Positions 20,041 to 30,235 of a stretch of DNA of 64,000 bases are shown here, piece by piece. Below the pieces are notes generated by a model that was not told the DNA's origin, ran no database searches, and worked only from the letters and a program-made list of their open reading frames with translations. The translations under genes were made by a program, and so were the position numbers. The stretch is taken from NCBI RefSeq assembly GCF_021462225.1, contig NC_061817.1:3036751-3100750 (forward strand). The letters are read 5' to 3'. Positions within the stretch are counted from its first letter, which is position 1, and every line of letters begins with the position of its first letter. The stretch comes from Girardinichthys multiradiatus (lineage: Eukaryota; Chordata; Actinopteri; Cyprinodontiformes; Goodeidae).

Positions 20041-21933
20041 TTCGTTCAAGAACCCCTCATGACGACTACAAAATCGAGGCATGTGACGTCGCCCGGTACG
20101 GCGGAGCCGGGGTCCCACCCTGGAGCCAGGCCAGGGGTCGGGACTCGTCGGAGAGCGCCTGGTGGCTGGGTTGCTCCTCGTGGGACCCGGCCGGGCCAAG
20201 TCCGAACGAGAGACGCAGGACCATCCCCCAGTGGGCCCACCACCTGCAGGGGAACCATGAGGGACCGGTGCAAAGAGGATTGGGCAGCGGACGAAGGTGG
20301 AGACCTCGGCGGCCCGATCCCTGGATGCTTAGGCTGGCTCTAGGGACGTGGAATGTCACCTCGCCGAGGGGGAAGGAGCCTGAGCTTGTGCGGGAGGTTG
20401 AGAGATATCGACAAGAAATAGTCGGGCTTGCCTCCACGCACAGCGTGGGCTCTGGAACCCATCTCCTTGAGAGGGGCTGGACTCTCTTCTACTCTGGAGT
20501 GGCCCGCGGGGAGAGGCGGCGGGCTGGGGTGGGTTTGCTTGTTGCCCCCCAGCTCAGCCGTCTCGTGTTGGGGTTTACCCCAGTGGATGAGAGGGTCGCA
20601 TCCCTGCGCCTTCGGCTTGGGGAGAGGTCTCTGACTATCATTTCAGCCTACGGGCCAAGCGCATAGTGAGGGTCTGCTGGGAACGTCTGGCGGACCCCTT
20701 GGCCAGGGATGTATTCAACTCTCACCTCCGGGAGAGCTTTGACCAGATTCCGAGGGATGTTGGAGACATAGAGTCCGAGTGGACCATGTTCTCCGCATCT
20801 ATTGTCGATGCTGCTGCCCGTAGCTGCAGCCATAATGTCTGCGGTTCCTGTCGCGGCGGCAATCCCCAAACCCGGTGGTGGACACCGGCAGTAAGGGACG
20901 CTGTCAAGCTGAAGAAGGAGTCCTATCGGCTGTGGTTGGCTTGTTGGACTCCTGAGGCGGCTGACGGGTACCGTGGGGCCAAGTGTGCCGCGGCCCGGGC
21001 GGTGGCAGAGGCAAAAACCCGGACCTGGGAGGAGTTCGGTGAGGCCAAGGAGAAGGACTACCGGTTGGCCCCGAAGCGATACTGTCAAACCATCCGGCGC
21101 CTCAGGAGGGGGAAGCAGTGCTTCGCCAACACTGTTTACAGTGGGGGTGGGGAGCTGCTGACCTCGACTGGGGACATTATCGGCCGGTGGAAGGAATACT
21201 TCGAGGATCTCCTCAATCCTGCCATCATGCATTCCCTGGTGGAAACAGAGGCTGGGGACTCAGGGTTGGACTCTTTCATCACCCAGGCTGAAGTCACCGA
21301 GGTGGTTAAAAAGCTCCGTGGTGGCAGGGCTTCGGGGTCGGATGAGATCCGCCCTGAGTACCTCAAGTCTTTGGATGTTGTGGGGCTGTCATGGTTGACA
21401 CGCCTCTTCAACATTGCATGGCGGACGGGGACAGTGCCTTTGGATTGGCAGACTGGGGTGGTGGTCCCCCTACATAAGAAGGGTGACCAGAGGGTGTGTT
21501 ACAACTACAGGGGGATCACACTCCTCAGCCTCCCTGGTAAGGCCTACGCCAGGGTATTGGAGAGGAGAGGCCGGCCAATAGTCGAACCCCGGCTTCAGGA
21601 GGAGCAGTGTGGTTTTCGTCCCGGCCGTGGAACACTGGACCAGCTCTATACCCTCTACAGGGTACTCGAGGGTTCATGCTTGTTTGCCCAACTGGTCCAC
21701 ATGTGTTTTGTGGACCCGGAGAAAGCATTCGACTGTGTCCCTCATGATGCCCTGTGGGGGATGCTCCAGGAGTATGGAATCGGGGGCCCTTTACTAGGGG
21801 CCATCCGATCTCTGTATAAGCGGAGCAGGAGTTTGGTTCGCATTGCCGGCACTAAGTCGGACATGTTCCCGGTGCATGTTGGACTCCGGCAGGGCTGCCC
21901 TTTGTCACTGGTCCTGTTCATAACTTTTATGGA
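20041..21933 (+). mobile_element. RTE-type LINE, copy 1, truncated at both ends
   Basis: Closely matches the near full-length copy at 39321-42581. It lacks about the first 136 bases. The N-terminal apurinic-type endonuclease start LGTWNVTS is at about 20338. Reading then goes through the endonuclease to SAYGPS, where about 415 bases present in copy 2 (its 40034-40448) are missing, causing a frameshift. From 20666 a frame is open through the RT palm (VVVPLHKKGD, EEQCGFRPGRGTLDQ, FVDPEKAFDCVP, GLRQGCPLS). It ends abruptly at 21933, just before the position of the catalytic FADD box, where retroviral pol sequence starts. Confidence 0.85.
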
Positions 21934-22078
21934 TGTTACACTGGTGCTCCACCCTGCTCACGAAGCCCGCGAGCTGGGAGGAGTGTTAAAACGCTCCCTA
22001 GCTCTCACTGACTGGCATTCTTCATCCACACCCAATCTATCTTATTCCCCCTCATGTAACACCTAGCGCATTACTAAC

Positions 22079-22945
22079 ATGTCCACAGACGTTGGCACCT
22101 TGGAACATGTGCAACTTGAAAGACATCATGGGAGAGAAAAAACAGATCATCCAATGGCTGCAGCTGTAGTTCAGAGCATGCCATCTTCACTTTGGGCTGA
22201 GGGCCCCACGGACGTGGGACTCATTCAGTGCTCTCCCATCACTTTCCAGCTTAACACTGACCGACCCATTTGGAAATCCCAGTACCCTCACAAACCAGCA
22301 GCCGAAAGTGGAATTTCTGACACCATAGAAGGGCTGTGGAACGCTGGGGTGCTGGAACCAGCTGACGGCTCTTCTTGGAACACACCCATCTTACCAGTAG
22401 AAAAGAAGGGCACTGGGAAATGGAGAATGGCCCACGACTTTAGAGCTGTAAATGCAGCACTTTCCACTCCTACAGTTCCAGTGCCTAATCCTTATGTTGC
22501 TCTTACCAATCTAAACCCCGAACATGCATGGTTCACCTGCATCGATCTGGCCAACGCTTTCTTCTGCCTGCCTCTAGCTGAGGAGTGCAGAGATATTTTT
22601 GCATTCACATATAAGTCAAACAGGTACCGCTGCACTCGTTTGCCGCAGGGTTTTGCTCTGTCATCCGGGATATTTAATCAGGTCCTTAAGGACTCCCTCC
22701 AAGACTGTCCCCTCCCACCGAACACCACATTGATTCAATATGTGGATGACATTATTTTGGCGACACCAACTGTTTCTGAATGCTTGGAGGCCACGGCTGT
22801 GGTGCTCTCACACCTAGCTAAAGCTGGGTACAAGGTCAGCAAAGCCAAACTACAAATTTGCCGCAAACAGGTGGATTTCTTGGGCAGGATGATCTCCCAG
22901 CCCGGGACAGGAATGAAGAACTTTGACCCAGAGCAACACAGTGCA
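22079..22945 (+). pseudogene. pol: retroviral pol: reverse transcriptase palm
   Basis: Product: the retroviral polymerase that copies RNA to DNA. Visible motifs: SLWAEGPTDVGLI at the start of the RT, NTPILPVEKK, FTCIDLANAFFCLPL (first catalytic Asp), RLPQGFALSSGIF, and the active site IQYVDDIILA at about 22734-22763. The frame is open from 22079, and a short piece of frame fused to the preceding LINE (21934-22066) may be its degraded N-side. Coding homology ends near 22945 (PEQHSA), where foreign sequence begins. The thumb resumes at 24140. Confidence 0.85.
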
Positions 22946-24137
22946 GGTTTGAGCTCAGCAGACTGCTTGTAGAACCAAGAAGGCAGAGTGCTAAATAAAT
23001 CACGTCTGGGTTAAAAATAAACTCTGAGAGCCTCCATGCAGCAGCTGAGGCTGCAGCGATTGTTTCTCAAGCTGGCAGAGCCCATCGTAAATTCATCATC
23101 AAAGCGACCATGAGCGGCTCTGAGTTTACCCAACACCAAAGCATGAATCAGCATGTCTGGTTGAGGGAGCACAGTGAGAAATCTGTGAGACAAAGATGAG
23201 GAGCAGATGACTAGAATGACGTAACCGCTTGCAGCTACAGTGCACACCTGCACATAGATGTTGCTCACCATTTACCCTGAACTAGAATATGATGAGGACA
23301 ATTTTATTGGCAGCCTTAGTAAAGTTGTGTAAAGAGTCTTTTCTGGTTCTGTTTTGCTGTGGCATCACGATCTCACAGATTTTTTTTAAAAGCCAAACTA
23401 TATTTTTGTATATTCAGTAGACAGTTGTGTGATTGACTCAGAGGAATTTTGGTATCACTATATTAAGCAAAGTTAGTACGAGGAAATTCACTTTGATGTA
23501 GAGCCAATCAGGACAAACATCCAAATAGAAAGCCTACTATTAGCAGTGCAAGTTAGCAACATACATCTCTGTTTTCCTTTTATACACTGTAGCATCAAGG
23601 AGGGTGTCTATTTCTATGGAAGTGATATAAGAAATTTTTATCATTTCTAGCTATCACTAGATTTTATATGCAGGGCAGCCATATTTTGAGCATGGAGTTT
23701 GCATGTTGTCCCTGTGGGTTCTCTCCAGGTACTCCAGCTTCCTCCCACAGTCCAAAAGCATGACTGTTAGTTTTACTGGTTGTTCAAAATGGCCACTAGG
23801 TATGAGTGCATGTGTGTGTGTGCCTGAGTTGCACTGTGATGGACTGGTGACTTGTCCAGGGTGTACCACATCTCTCAGTAAATCCCCCCCCCCCCAGCAA
23901 GGACAAGCAGATATAGACAATGGATGGATGGATCATTTTTATTTTAATGCCTTTTACCCATCTTTACCAGGGCTGTCATGTTGGAGTTCTCCCACTGAAC
24001 CAAATGACCCAAATTCTGGCTCAACTATAGAGGTTCACACCATCTCCTTGTTGGTGTAAAGTCAGCACTTCAAACAGCAAATTTGCAAAAACCATTAAAA
24101 ACTCTTTGGAACTTTAAAAACTGGAACTTCACATCAA
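22946..24137. mobile_element. insertion of about 1.2 kb in retroviral pol
   Basis: Splits the RT between palm and thumb. The first half (22946-23650) is not recognised. It contains an open stretch of about 60 codons on + from about 22997 to 23200 that I cannot assign. The second half includes the common fish repeat with an ATGG tail (23665-23932). No TSD was found, so this may be more than one event. Confidence 0.6.
23665..23932 (+). repeat. common teleost repeat with (ATGG)n-type tail
   Basis: Blocks ctccaggtactccagcttcctcc, gtgatggactggtgacttgtcc and the tail acaatggatggatgg. It is the sense orientation of the fragment at 2455-2680. The C run at 23887-23897 (cccccccccc) replaces a less pure tract in typical copies. 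It looks like a LINE 3' end or a SINE using such an end. Confidence 0.65.
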
Positions 24138-24139
24138 TC

Positions 24140-25205
24140 TGCTGTCCTTTCTCATCCAAAACCGGTGCGGTTGAAGGACATGCTTTCCTTCTTGGGACTC
24201 ACCGGATACAGCAGGTCATTTATTCCAGGATACACTGACCTGACTGCCCGCAACTTAATGAAGAAACAGGGCATGCGCCATTTGACAGCGCCTCTAGAAT
24301 GGACAACAGAAGCAGAGAAAGCATTTATTGCTCTTAAAACCAGCCTTTCCCAAGCTGCTCACTTGGCACATCCAGACTACACATTGCCCTTTCACCTGGA
24401 TGTTTCTGTAACAGCACACACCGCGAACCGAGTGCTGTTCCAGAAAAAAGGGGGAGTAAGAACAGTGCTAATGTATATTAGCGTGATGCTTGACAACATG
24501 GAACAAAGACACCATGAATGTACCAGACATGCAGGGTTGCCAAAAATAATTCAAAAAACAGCCCACGTAGTGATGGGACATCCACTACATATTCTAACAT
24601 CACATGGTGTAGTGGCATTTGCCAATTCCAAAACTTTCACACTCTCACCATTGAGACAACAGAGATTGAGTAAGGTGCTGGAGGCGCCAAATATCATCTA
24701 CAGCCATGAAGGGATCAACATGGCAGACATAATGACAGAAGGAGAGCCCCACGTATGCGCCGGAAAAGTTGAGGTAAGTGAGAAAATCAGACCAGACCTA
24801 CAAGGAGAACCACTGACAGAAGCAAGAAACCTGTACACAGATGGCTGTTGTTTTAGACATGACACAGAGGGTCTGAACGCAGCCTATGCGGTGGTGGAAG
24901 ACACAGGAACGAACTTTGTGACTTAAGGCAGAAGGGCTGACAGACACCCAATCAGCACAGAGAGCAGAGGTGCTAGCAGTAATAGCAGCCCTAGAACTAG
25001 GGGAAGGACAAAAAGTGAACATCTACACAGACTCAGCTTATGTCACTGGAGCAGCGCATGTGGAACTAAAGCAATGGATGAGAACAGGGTTTAGAACAGC
25101 AGGACAAAAACCCATTAAACATGAGCAAGAAATGAGAAGATTAGCTGAGGCCCTACTACTTCCCCAAGAAGTAGCGGTCATAAAAAGGACATGATAACAG
25201 CTACA
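24140..25205 (+). pseudogene. pol: retroviral pol: RT thumb/connection and RNase H
   Basis: Product: the template-handling part of RT and the RNase H that removes RNA. The frame from 24165 starts with LKDMLSFLGLTGYSR, typical of the thumb. It passes a connection region (HPDYTLPFHLDV) and reaches the RNase H start NLYTDGCCF near 24830. It stops at 24926. The RNase H goes on in another frame (AALELGEGQKVNIYTDSAY, about 24985-25040) and stops again at 25194. At least two frameshifts or stops therefore separate RT from integrase. The active-site Asp residues of both TDG and TDS motifs are still there. Confidence 0.8.
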
Positions 25206-25210
25206 CTAGG

Positions 25211-26515
25211 GTGGCTCAAGAAAATCAAGCTGCAGACCAAGCAGCCAAAACCAAAGCTGGATATCTGCCCATACACATCTTGAACTCTGAAGTTGAATGG
25301 ACACCAGAACCGACTGTGGAGGAGGTGAGTAGACTGCAAAAGGGGGCCTCACCGGAAGAGAAATCAGTCTGGAAGGCAAGAGGGGGAAGAAAAGACCAGG
25401 ATGAACTATGGAGAAGTGCAGACGGACGTCCCATCCTACCCCCAGGGTTGACCACAGCAGCGCTGGAAGAAGCACATGGACCGGGACATGCAGGAACTGC
25501 ACAAATGATGAAGAGTCTTGAGCACTGGTGGCATCCATACCTGAAACAGACGGTAGGTCATTGGATAAGCTCGTGTAGCACCTGCCAACAATTCAATGTG
25601 AGACCCACTCTGAAGCCTGCACCAGGTAAGTTCCCTGTGGACCCGGTAGCAGGTAAGGAAATCATCATAGACTACACAGACATGACTGAGAGAGTGAATG
25701 GGTTCAGATATCTTTTGGTGTGTGTAGATGCGTTCACCGGTTGGCCAGAGGCCTGGCCAGCAAAAAAGGAAGACAGCAAAACAGTGGTGAAGTGTCTGAT
25801 TAATCACTACATCCCCAGGCATGGTTTTCCTGCGAAAATCAGGTCAGATAACGGCACACACTTCAAAAATGAAGAACTTAGAGAGGTTGAAAAGTTCTTG
25901 GGACTGAGACATTCCTTTGGAACAGTGTACCACCCCCAATCCCAAGGGAAGGTGGAAAGGATGAACCAGACAATCAAAACCAAATTGGCTAAAATCTGTG
26001 CACAGACCAAAATGAATTGGGTGACAGCATTACCTTTAGCTTTGATGTCAGTAAGGAGCTCAGTGAGCCAGAGACATGGGTTGACGCCCCATGAACTACA
26101 CACTGGAAGACCTTTTCCAGGCCCAAAAACCAGGTTACCTTTTCTGACTGAATGTGAACAATCTATGTCTCACTGTGATTACTATAGATCTCTCCACAGC
26201 TTGGTTGCAGCATTCTCAAAACAGGTGGCCGCCCAACCATCCGAGGCTCGAGCCACCACCTCAGACGTGGAGTGGATCCTTCTGAAAGTCATCAAACGGA
26301 AGTGGTCAGAGCCCAGGTGGACGGGTCCATTCCAGGTCACAGAGAGAACCTCACATGCGGTGATGGTCAAGGGCAAAGGAGACACGTCTTATCATTGGAG
26401 CCAGTGTGCAGCAGCAGAGGCACCACAGAGATCGCTGTCAGAGGTCCAGCAGAACCTGAGGGACAACACCAGCACACCAGAAGACCCTTCTCACCCAATT
26501 CAAGGGGCAGAATAA
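25211..26515 (+). CDS. pol: retroviral pol: integrase, open over 434 codons
   Basis: Product: integrase, which joins viral DNA to host DNA. The zinc-binding HHCC domain is visible (H89, H93, C122, C125 of this frame). The core has the acidic triad in IIIDYTDM (D154 or D157), IRSDNGTHF (D213) and QGKVERMNQ (E249). The C-terminal domain has RKWSEPRWTGPFQVTERT. The first residues (NQAADQAAK) are the end of RNase H, so there is no true start codon here; it would be translated as part of pol. It is the best preserved frame of this retrovirus. A stop at 26513 ends it, just before two short repeated hairpin-like blocks. Confidence 0.85.
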   Translation: MAQENQAADQAAKTKAGYLPIHILNSEVEWTPEPTVEEVSRLQKGASPEEKSVWKARGGRKDQDELWRSADGRPILPPGLTTAALEEAHGPGHAGTAQMMKSLEHWWHPYLKQTVGHWISSCSTCQQFNVRPTLKPAPGKFPVDPVAGKEIIIDYTDMTERVNGFRYLLVCVDAFTGWPEAWPAKKEDSKTVVKCLINHYIPRHGFPAKIRSDNGTHFKNEELREVEKFLGLRHSFGTVYHPQSQGKVERMNQTIKTKLAKICAQTKMNWVTALPLALMSVRSSVSQRHGLTPHELHTGRPFPGPKTRLPFLTECEQSMSHCDYYRSLHSLVAAFSKQVAAQPSEARATTSDVEWILLKVIKRKWSEPRWTGPFQVTERTSHAVMVKGKGDTSYHWSQCAAAEAPQRSLSEVQQNLRDNTSTPEDPSHPIQGAE

Positions 26516-26618
26516 TCCCCTAGGGTGAGAAAGCGTTCATTTACACCTAAAGGTTAGTCTACACCTTAGGTGCACCGTCAGATCAGTGGTCCCACCAATA
26601 GGGGCAGAATAATCCCCT
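26504..26618 (+). repeat. two copies of an 18-bp block with a GGGG/CCCC inverted repeat
   Basis: ggggcagaataatcccct occurs at 26504-26521 and again at 26601-26618. Each copy can form a 4-bp GGGG/CCCC stem around cagaataat. They lie between the integrase end and the env start. A nearby pair gtcagtctacacct/gttagtctacacct repeats as well, so a duplication of about 97 bp is likely. Confidence 0.8.
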
Positions 26619-26850
26619 GGTGAGACCACTTAGCTCCAGGTCAGTCTACACCTGTGAGTGAAGTCCAGGACATCACACAGAAGAGGCGGATGTGATTGAG
26701 CTTTCCTCTCTTTCACTGGTGGTCGTAGCTGCTCTCCCACCGAAGAACTGAACTGAACACTCTGAACTTTAAAAAAAAAAAAAAAAGAGGTCTTTTGTGT
26801 TTCACCATATTGTTAATCCTTATCTTCCTTTGCAGGTACCTTTGAAAAGA

Positions 26851-28147
26851 ATGGGAGGTAAAAATCTAGGACCCAGGCCCCTTAAGGGTTGGGTCACGGG
26901 AGGTATAGGTGTTTTATCATTTTTCATTGTCACATTGATTCTAGGTTTGTATTGTGAACTTCCATTCCAGACATGCTCTGACAGCCGCCAAACTGAGCAA
27001 ATGTTCAAACGCGCAACCAATAAGGGAAAAGCGGACCGGTGCCTGGCTAAATACGAGGGGATAGAGCTCAATTATATTTGTGGGGCCACCACCACCTTTT
27101 CTTTTGACCTCTGTCCGGTAGTGAATTGCGGGAATGGCGGAACCGGGTGGGAAGGTTATGCCATGTATTTATGCATGGATGAAAGATGGTCTAAGTACTG
27201 TAAACAATGGAGGGACTCCTGGCCCATACCCCTACCATGTGGCTCTTGGAGCGGGGTGATTAGTTGGATGGGCTCTGGATGGACTCCTGATAAAAAGGCA
27301 CTACCCGGTAAGTTGACAAATATCAGCATCCAGCGCGGCACGCCAGGTGGAGCCATTACCAACGGACGTAACCCCCTTATGCTCGCCATGAACGTTAACT
27401 GCACTCAACCCTCTGTAGAGTATTTTACTCTTGCAGTATGGCAGTCAGGAACAGACACATGGGGACCAATAAAAATTAATTTTCGAACACCGTCTGTGTA
27501 CCAGGACAACACAATTACCGTCCCACCGACAGTCAGGCCAAAAAATAAACCCCAGGTGATGGAACTTGATTACTCCAAATTGAAACCTATAGAGGTAATC
27601 CAAATGGCCACAGGATATACCGGAGATAACATTTGGCTTCAGTGGATAACACAAACAGCAAAAGAACAAAGTAGAGCTGAGTGCGTGGCCTGTGCCTCGG
27701 CCCGACCACATCTTACCACAGATCCCGCCCCTCTGTATCCAGAGGACACGTAGGGTTACAATTGTATGATACAACTAACTAAGGAGGCCACACCAGTTAA
27801 CTGCGCCACACTAGCCAGCATTTTTCCTCCCATTCCCAATAACACCAAAACAGGACCCCTCAAAAAGGGAATGGTACTTAATTTTACTGCTCAGAACCCT
27901 AAAATCAATGTGGGACAGATCCCCTTAGATTGGTGTAATAGGACCGCTTCAGGCGCGGGCAGCATTGGACGTTGGGCAAGATCAGGACTCTACTATTATT
28001 GTGGAGACCATAGACTGCTCAATAATATCCCACAAGAGACTGTAGGATTGTGTGCCATGGTTAGGCTACAGGCACCACTGGTCCTAATAGGACCTAATAT
28101 AACATCTGCCACGACCACTCATGATAAGACCAGGGCGTTAACACATA
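26851..28147 (+). pseudogene. env: retroviral env: surface (SU) part, one in-frame stop, cut by a MITE
   Basis: Product: the envelope surface subunit that binds the cell receptor. I chose the ATG at 26851 because it follows a plausible splice acceptor (ccttctttgcag-like, ending 26836) and leads into a basic stretch and a hydrophobic signal/anchor segment (GVLSFFIVTLILGLY). The body is Cys-rich with potential N-glycosylation sites (NCT, NIS) and a CVAC motif near the end of the first frame, the CXXC of gamma-type SU. A TAG at 27751-27753 interrupts the frame, which stays in register to 28147. There the mariner-type MITE enters and a stop follows at 28177. Confidence 0.8.
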
Positions 28148-28608
28148 CAGGTCCTTCTCAAAATATTAGCATATTGTGATAAAGTTCATTATTTTCCATA
28201 ATGTAATGATGAAAATTTAACATTCATATATTTTAGATTCATTGCACACTAACTGAAATATTTCAGGTCTTTTATTGTCTTAATACATTGAAGCAGTCAT
28301 TTCTGCCAAAGGATTCCCGACCAAGTATTGAGTGTATAACTGTACATGATTATTTGAAGGTTGGCGTTTTTTGTATTAAAAACACTTTTCTTTTTTTGGT
28401 CGGATGAAATATGCTAATTTTGTGAGATAGGAATTTTGGGTTTTCATGAGCTGTATGCCAAAATCATCCGTATTAAGACAATAAAAGACCTGAAATATTT
28501 CAGTTAGTGTGCAATAAATCTAAAATATATGAATGTTAAATTTTCATCATTACATTGTGGAAAATAATGAACTTTATCACAATATGCTAATATTTTGAGA
28601 AGGACCTG
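28148..28608. mobile_element. 461-bp mariner/Tc1-type MITE with long inverted repeats, TA TSD
   Basis: Starts CAGGTCCTTCTCAAAATATT and ends with the reverse complement. The inverted ends match over more than 130 bases. TA flanks both sides (28146-28147, 28609-28610). No transposase is encoded. The high similarity of the two arms means it could fold into a long hairpin. It is a familiar fish non-autonomous family and here disrupts env. Confidence 0.9.
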
Positions 28609-29335
28609 TAGAAGAAGAAGGCACGTCATGAAAAGGAGCGAAGGAACCTTTGACCTGAGTCAAGGCTCCCCCACTTACATTGATGCCATAGGAGTACCAC
28701 GTGAAGTGCCAAATGAATATAAAATCGCGGATCAAATCTCAGCAGGTTTTGAAAATATCCCAATAATTGCAGCCTTTTTTCCGGTGACCCCAAATAAAAA
28801 CGTAGACCGCATCAACTACATCCATTACAATGTTTTACGTCTAGCTAACCTAACCAGGGATGCAGTAGAAGGCCTGTCCGAACAATTGGCACCAACCTCC
28901 CTCATGGCTGTGCAAAACCGAATGGCATTAGATATGTTGTTAGCTGAAAAAGGGGGCGTCTGTTCGATGTTCGGGGATATGTGTTGCACTTTTATTCCCA
29001 ACAACACTGCACCTGATGGTTCCGTCTCAAAAGCTCTAGAAGGGTTAAAAACACTTTCCGCGACCATGCATGAGCACTCAGGAATAGACAGTCCGTTAGA
29101 AGACTGGATGACGGGCATGTTTGGACACTGGAAAGGGTTGATTATGTCATTGTTTATATCCATTGCTGTTTTTGTAGCTATTATGGTTACCTGTGGATGT
29201 TGCTGTGTACCATGTATAAGATCTTTGATTGTTCGCTTTATTACTACAACCATTGAAGGGAAAACCGCACCTCATCCTTCCCATATGATGCCTTTGCTTG
29301 CGGTTGATGCTAACGAGGAGGAGGACGAAGATTAA
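28609..29335 (+). pseudogene. env: retroviral env: transmembrane (TM) part
   Basis: Product: the membrane-fusion subunit. After the MITE the frame is open to 29333. Features in order: an upstream part of about 90 residues, an AVQNRMALDMLLAEKGG helix region, the CX6CC motif (CSMFGDMCC) at about 28960-28990, one glycosylation site (NNT), a pre-membrane segment, a single membrane span (LIMSLFISIAVFVAIMV) followed by a Cys cluster, and a short acidic cytoplasmic tail. The CX6CC plus CXXC pair indicates a disulfide-linked gamma-type envelope. This half is intact in frame, but it is separated from the SU part by the MITE. Confidence 0.85.
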
Positions 29336-29678
29336 CCCGTAAGACTAATTGGCAGGGCGTCTGATATGTATTACTGTCTAGGGAGCAGAAGGATGGTAGA
29401 ATATTATATTGGCATATTTGGACAGACTATGGAATAAAGCACGGATAGACACCCTCCAGTTAGAGGGGTCAATACTCCCTGTCAAGACTTAGAAGGTTGT
29501 AAGCATCCTTGGGACTACAAAGGCCGGACAGGCAATAGTCCTTGGGCACATGGCATGGCATTGGAGGCAGGGTCAAAAAGCATGATGACAAACATTTCCT
29601 TCTGCTCCACAGGTTGTAATGATTGTTCAACTCTTTTATGAAGCATCTCCAAGTAGTGGTGAAGTCTCAGGAGACTTC
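29336..29678 (+). other. env-to-LTR spacer of the retrovirus
   Basis: About 340 bases between the env stop and the polypurine tract. No accessory reading frame of note is seen. Confidence 0.6.
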
Positions 29679-29690
29679 AAAAGGGGAAAA
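29679..29690 (+). promoter_or_regulatory. polypurine tract of the retrovirus
   Basis: aaaaggggaaaa lies one base before the LTR start TGTGGAGATA at 29692. This is where plus-strand DNA synthesis would be primed. Confidence 0.8.
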
Positions 29691-29691
29691 T

Positions 29692-30235
29692 TGTGGAGAT
29701 ATATTATGTGTGTGCATCATTATTATTACTATGTTCATAACCAGTGTGGGAAATAAAATGTGTAACGTGTTAGTACAAGACATTGTGTATTGTGTGGTCT
29801 GCAGAAGTATTTCTCACAGGAGAGGTGAAGTGGAAAATTACTGAAGAACTGCAGGAGTGTGTGAAAAGTAGAGATAGTACAACTGACTGACTTACTCCCT
29901 TCTCATATCAGTAGAAAATAGGGTGCAGGTGCAGGACAATACTGTCTAAATATGGTAAGCCGGAAAAGTGTGTACGTGACTACATGTGAGAAAATATTGT
30001 AAACAAGGGCGCTGCCCATTTTTCGTGTGTGTTTTAATGAAAGAAATGAGCCCAGTCAGGAGAGTCAGAAGAAGTCTCGGTGTATCCTACCTACATGAGC
30101 TTCTCTCACTGGGCCCAGGTATTTGAATGACATACAGCTGTCTCCGTGTGATTTATTCTAATGTGTTGTGAATTCCTCCAGGTTACGGTGAATAAACGAA
30201 CGCGCAGAAGGCCCCTCTAATGGGGAACTTCAACA
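29692..30235 (+). mobile_element. 3' LTR of the endogenous retrovirus
   Basis: Begins TGTGGAG and ends TTCAACA (TG...CA), 544 bp. It contains aataaa-type signals near 29753 and 30190. It matches the inverted solo LTR 18416-18946 over its length. The 3' flank begins agct; no 5' partner LTR is present, so a TSD cannot be tested. Confidence 0.9.

Larger units (their letters stand above)
21934..30235 (+). mobile_element. 5'-truncated endogenous retrovirus with gamma-type env
   Basis: Order: partial pol (RT, RNase H, integrase), env (surface and transmembrane parts), polypurine tract, 3' LTR. The 5' LTR, leader, gag and protease are absent: at 21934 the sequence switches straight from a LINE. The surface part has a CVAC (CXXC) motif and the transmembrane part a CX6CC motif. 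With the 4-bp TSD of its solo LTR, this points to the gammaretrovirus-like or epsilon-like group of fish ERVs. Pol is interrupted by about 1.2 kb (22946-24137) and env by a MITE (28148-28608). Several stops and frameshifts exist, so this locus is an old, defective copy. Confidence 0.9.

Noticed and set aside
20648..21232. 194-codon minus frame across the RTE LINE
   Set aside because: Shadow of the GC-rich plus coding region; the same shadow recurs at 40700-41023 in the second copy.
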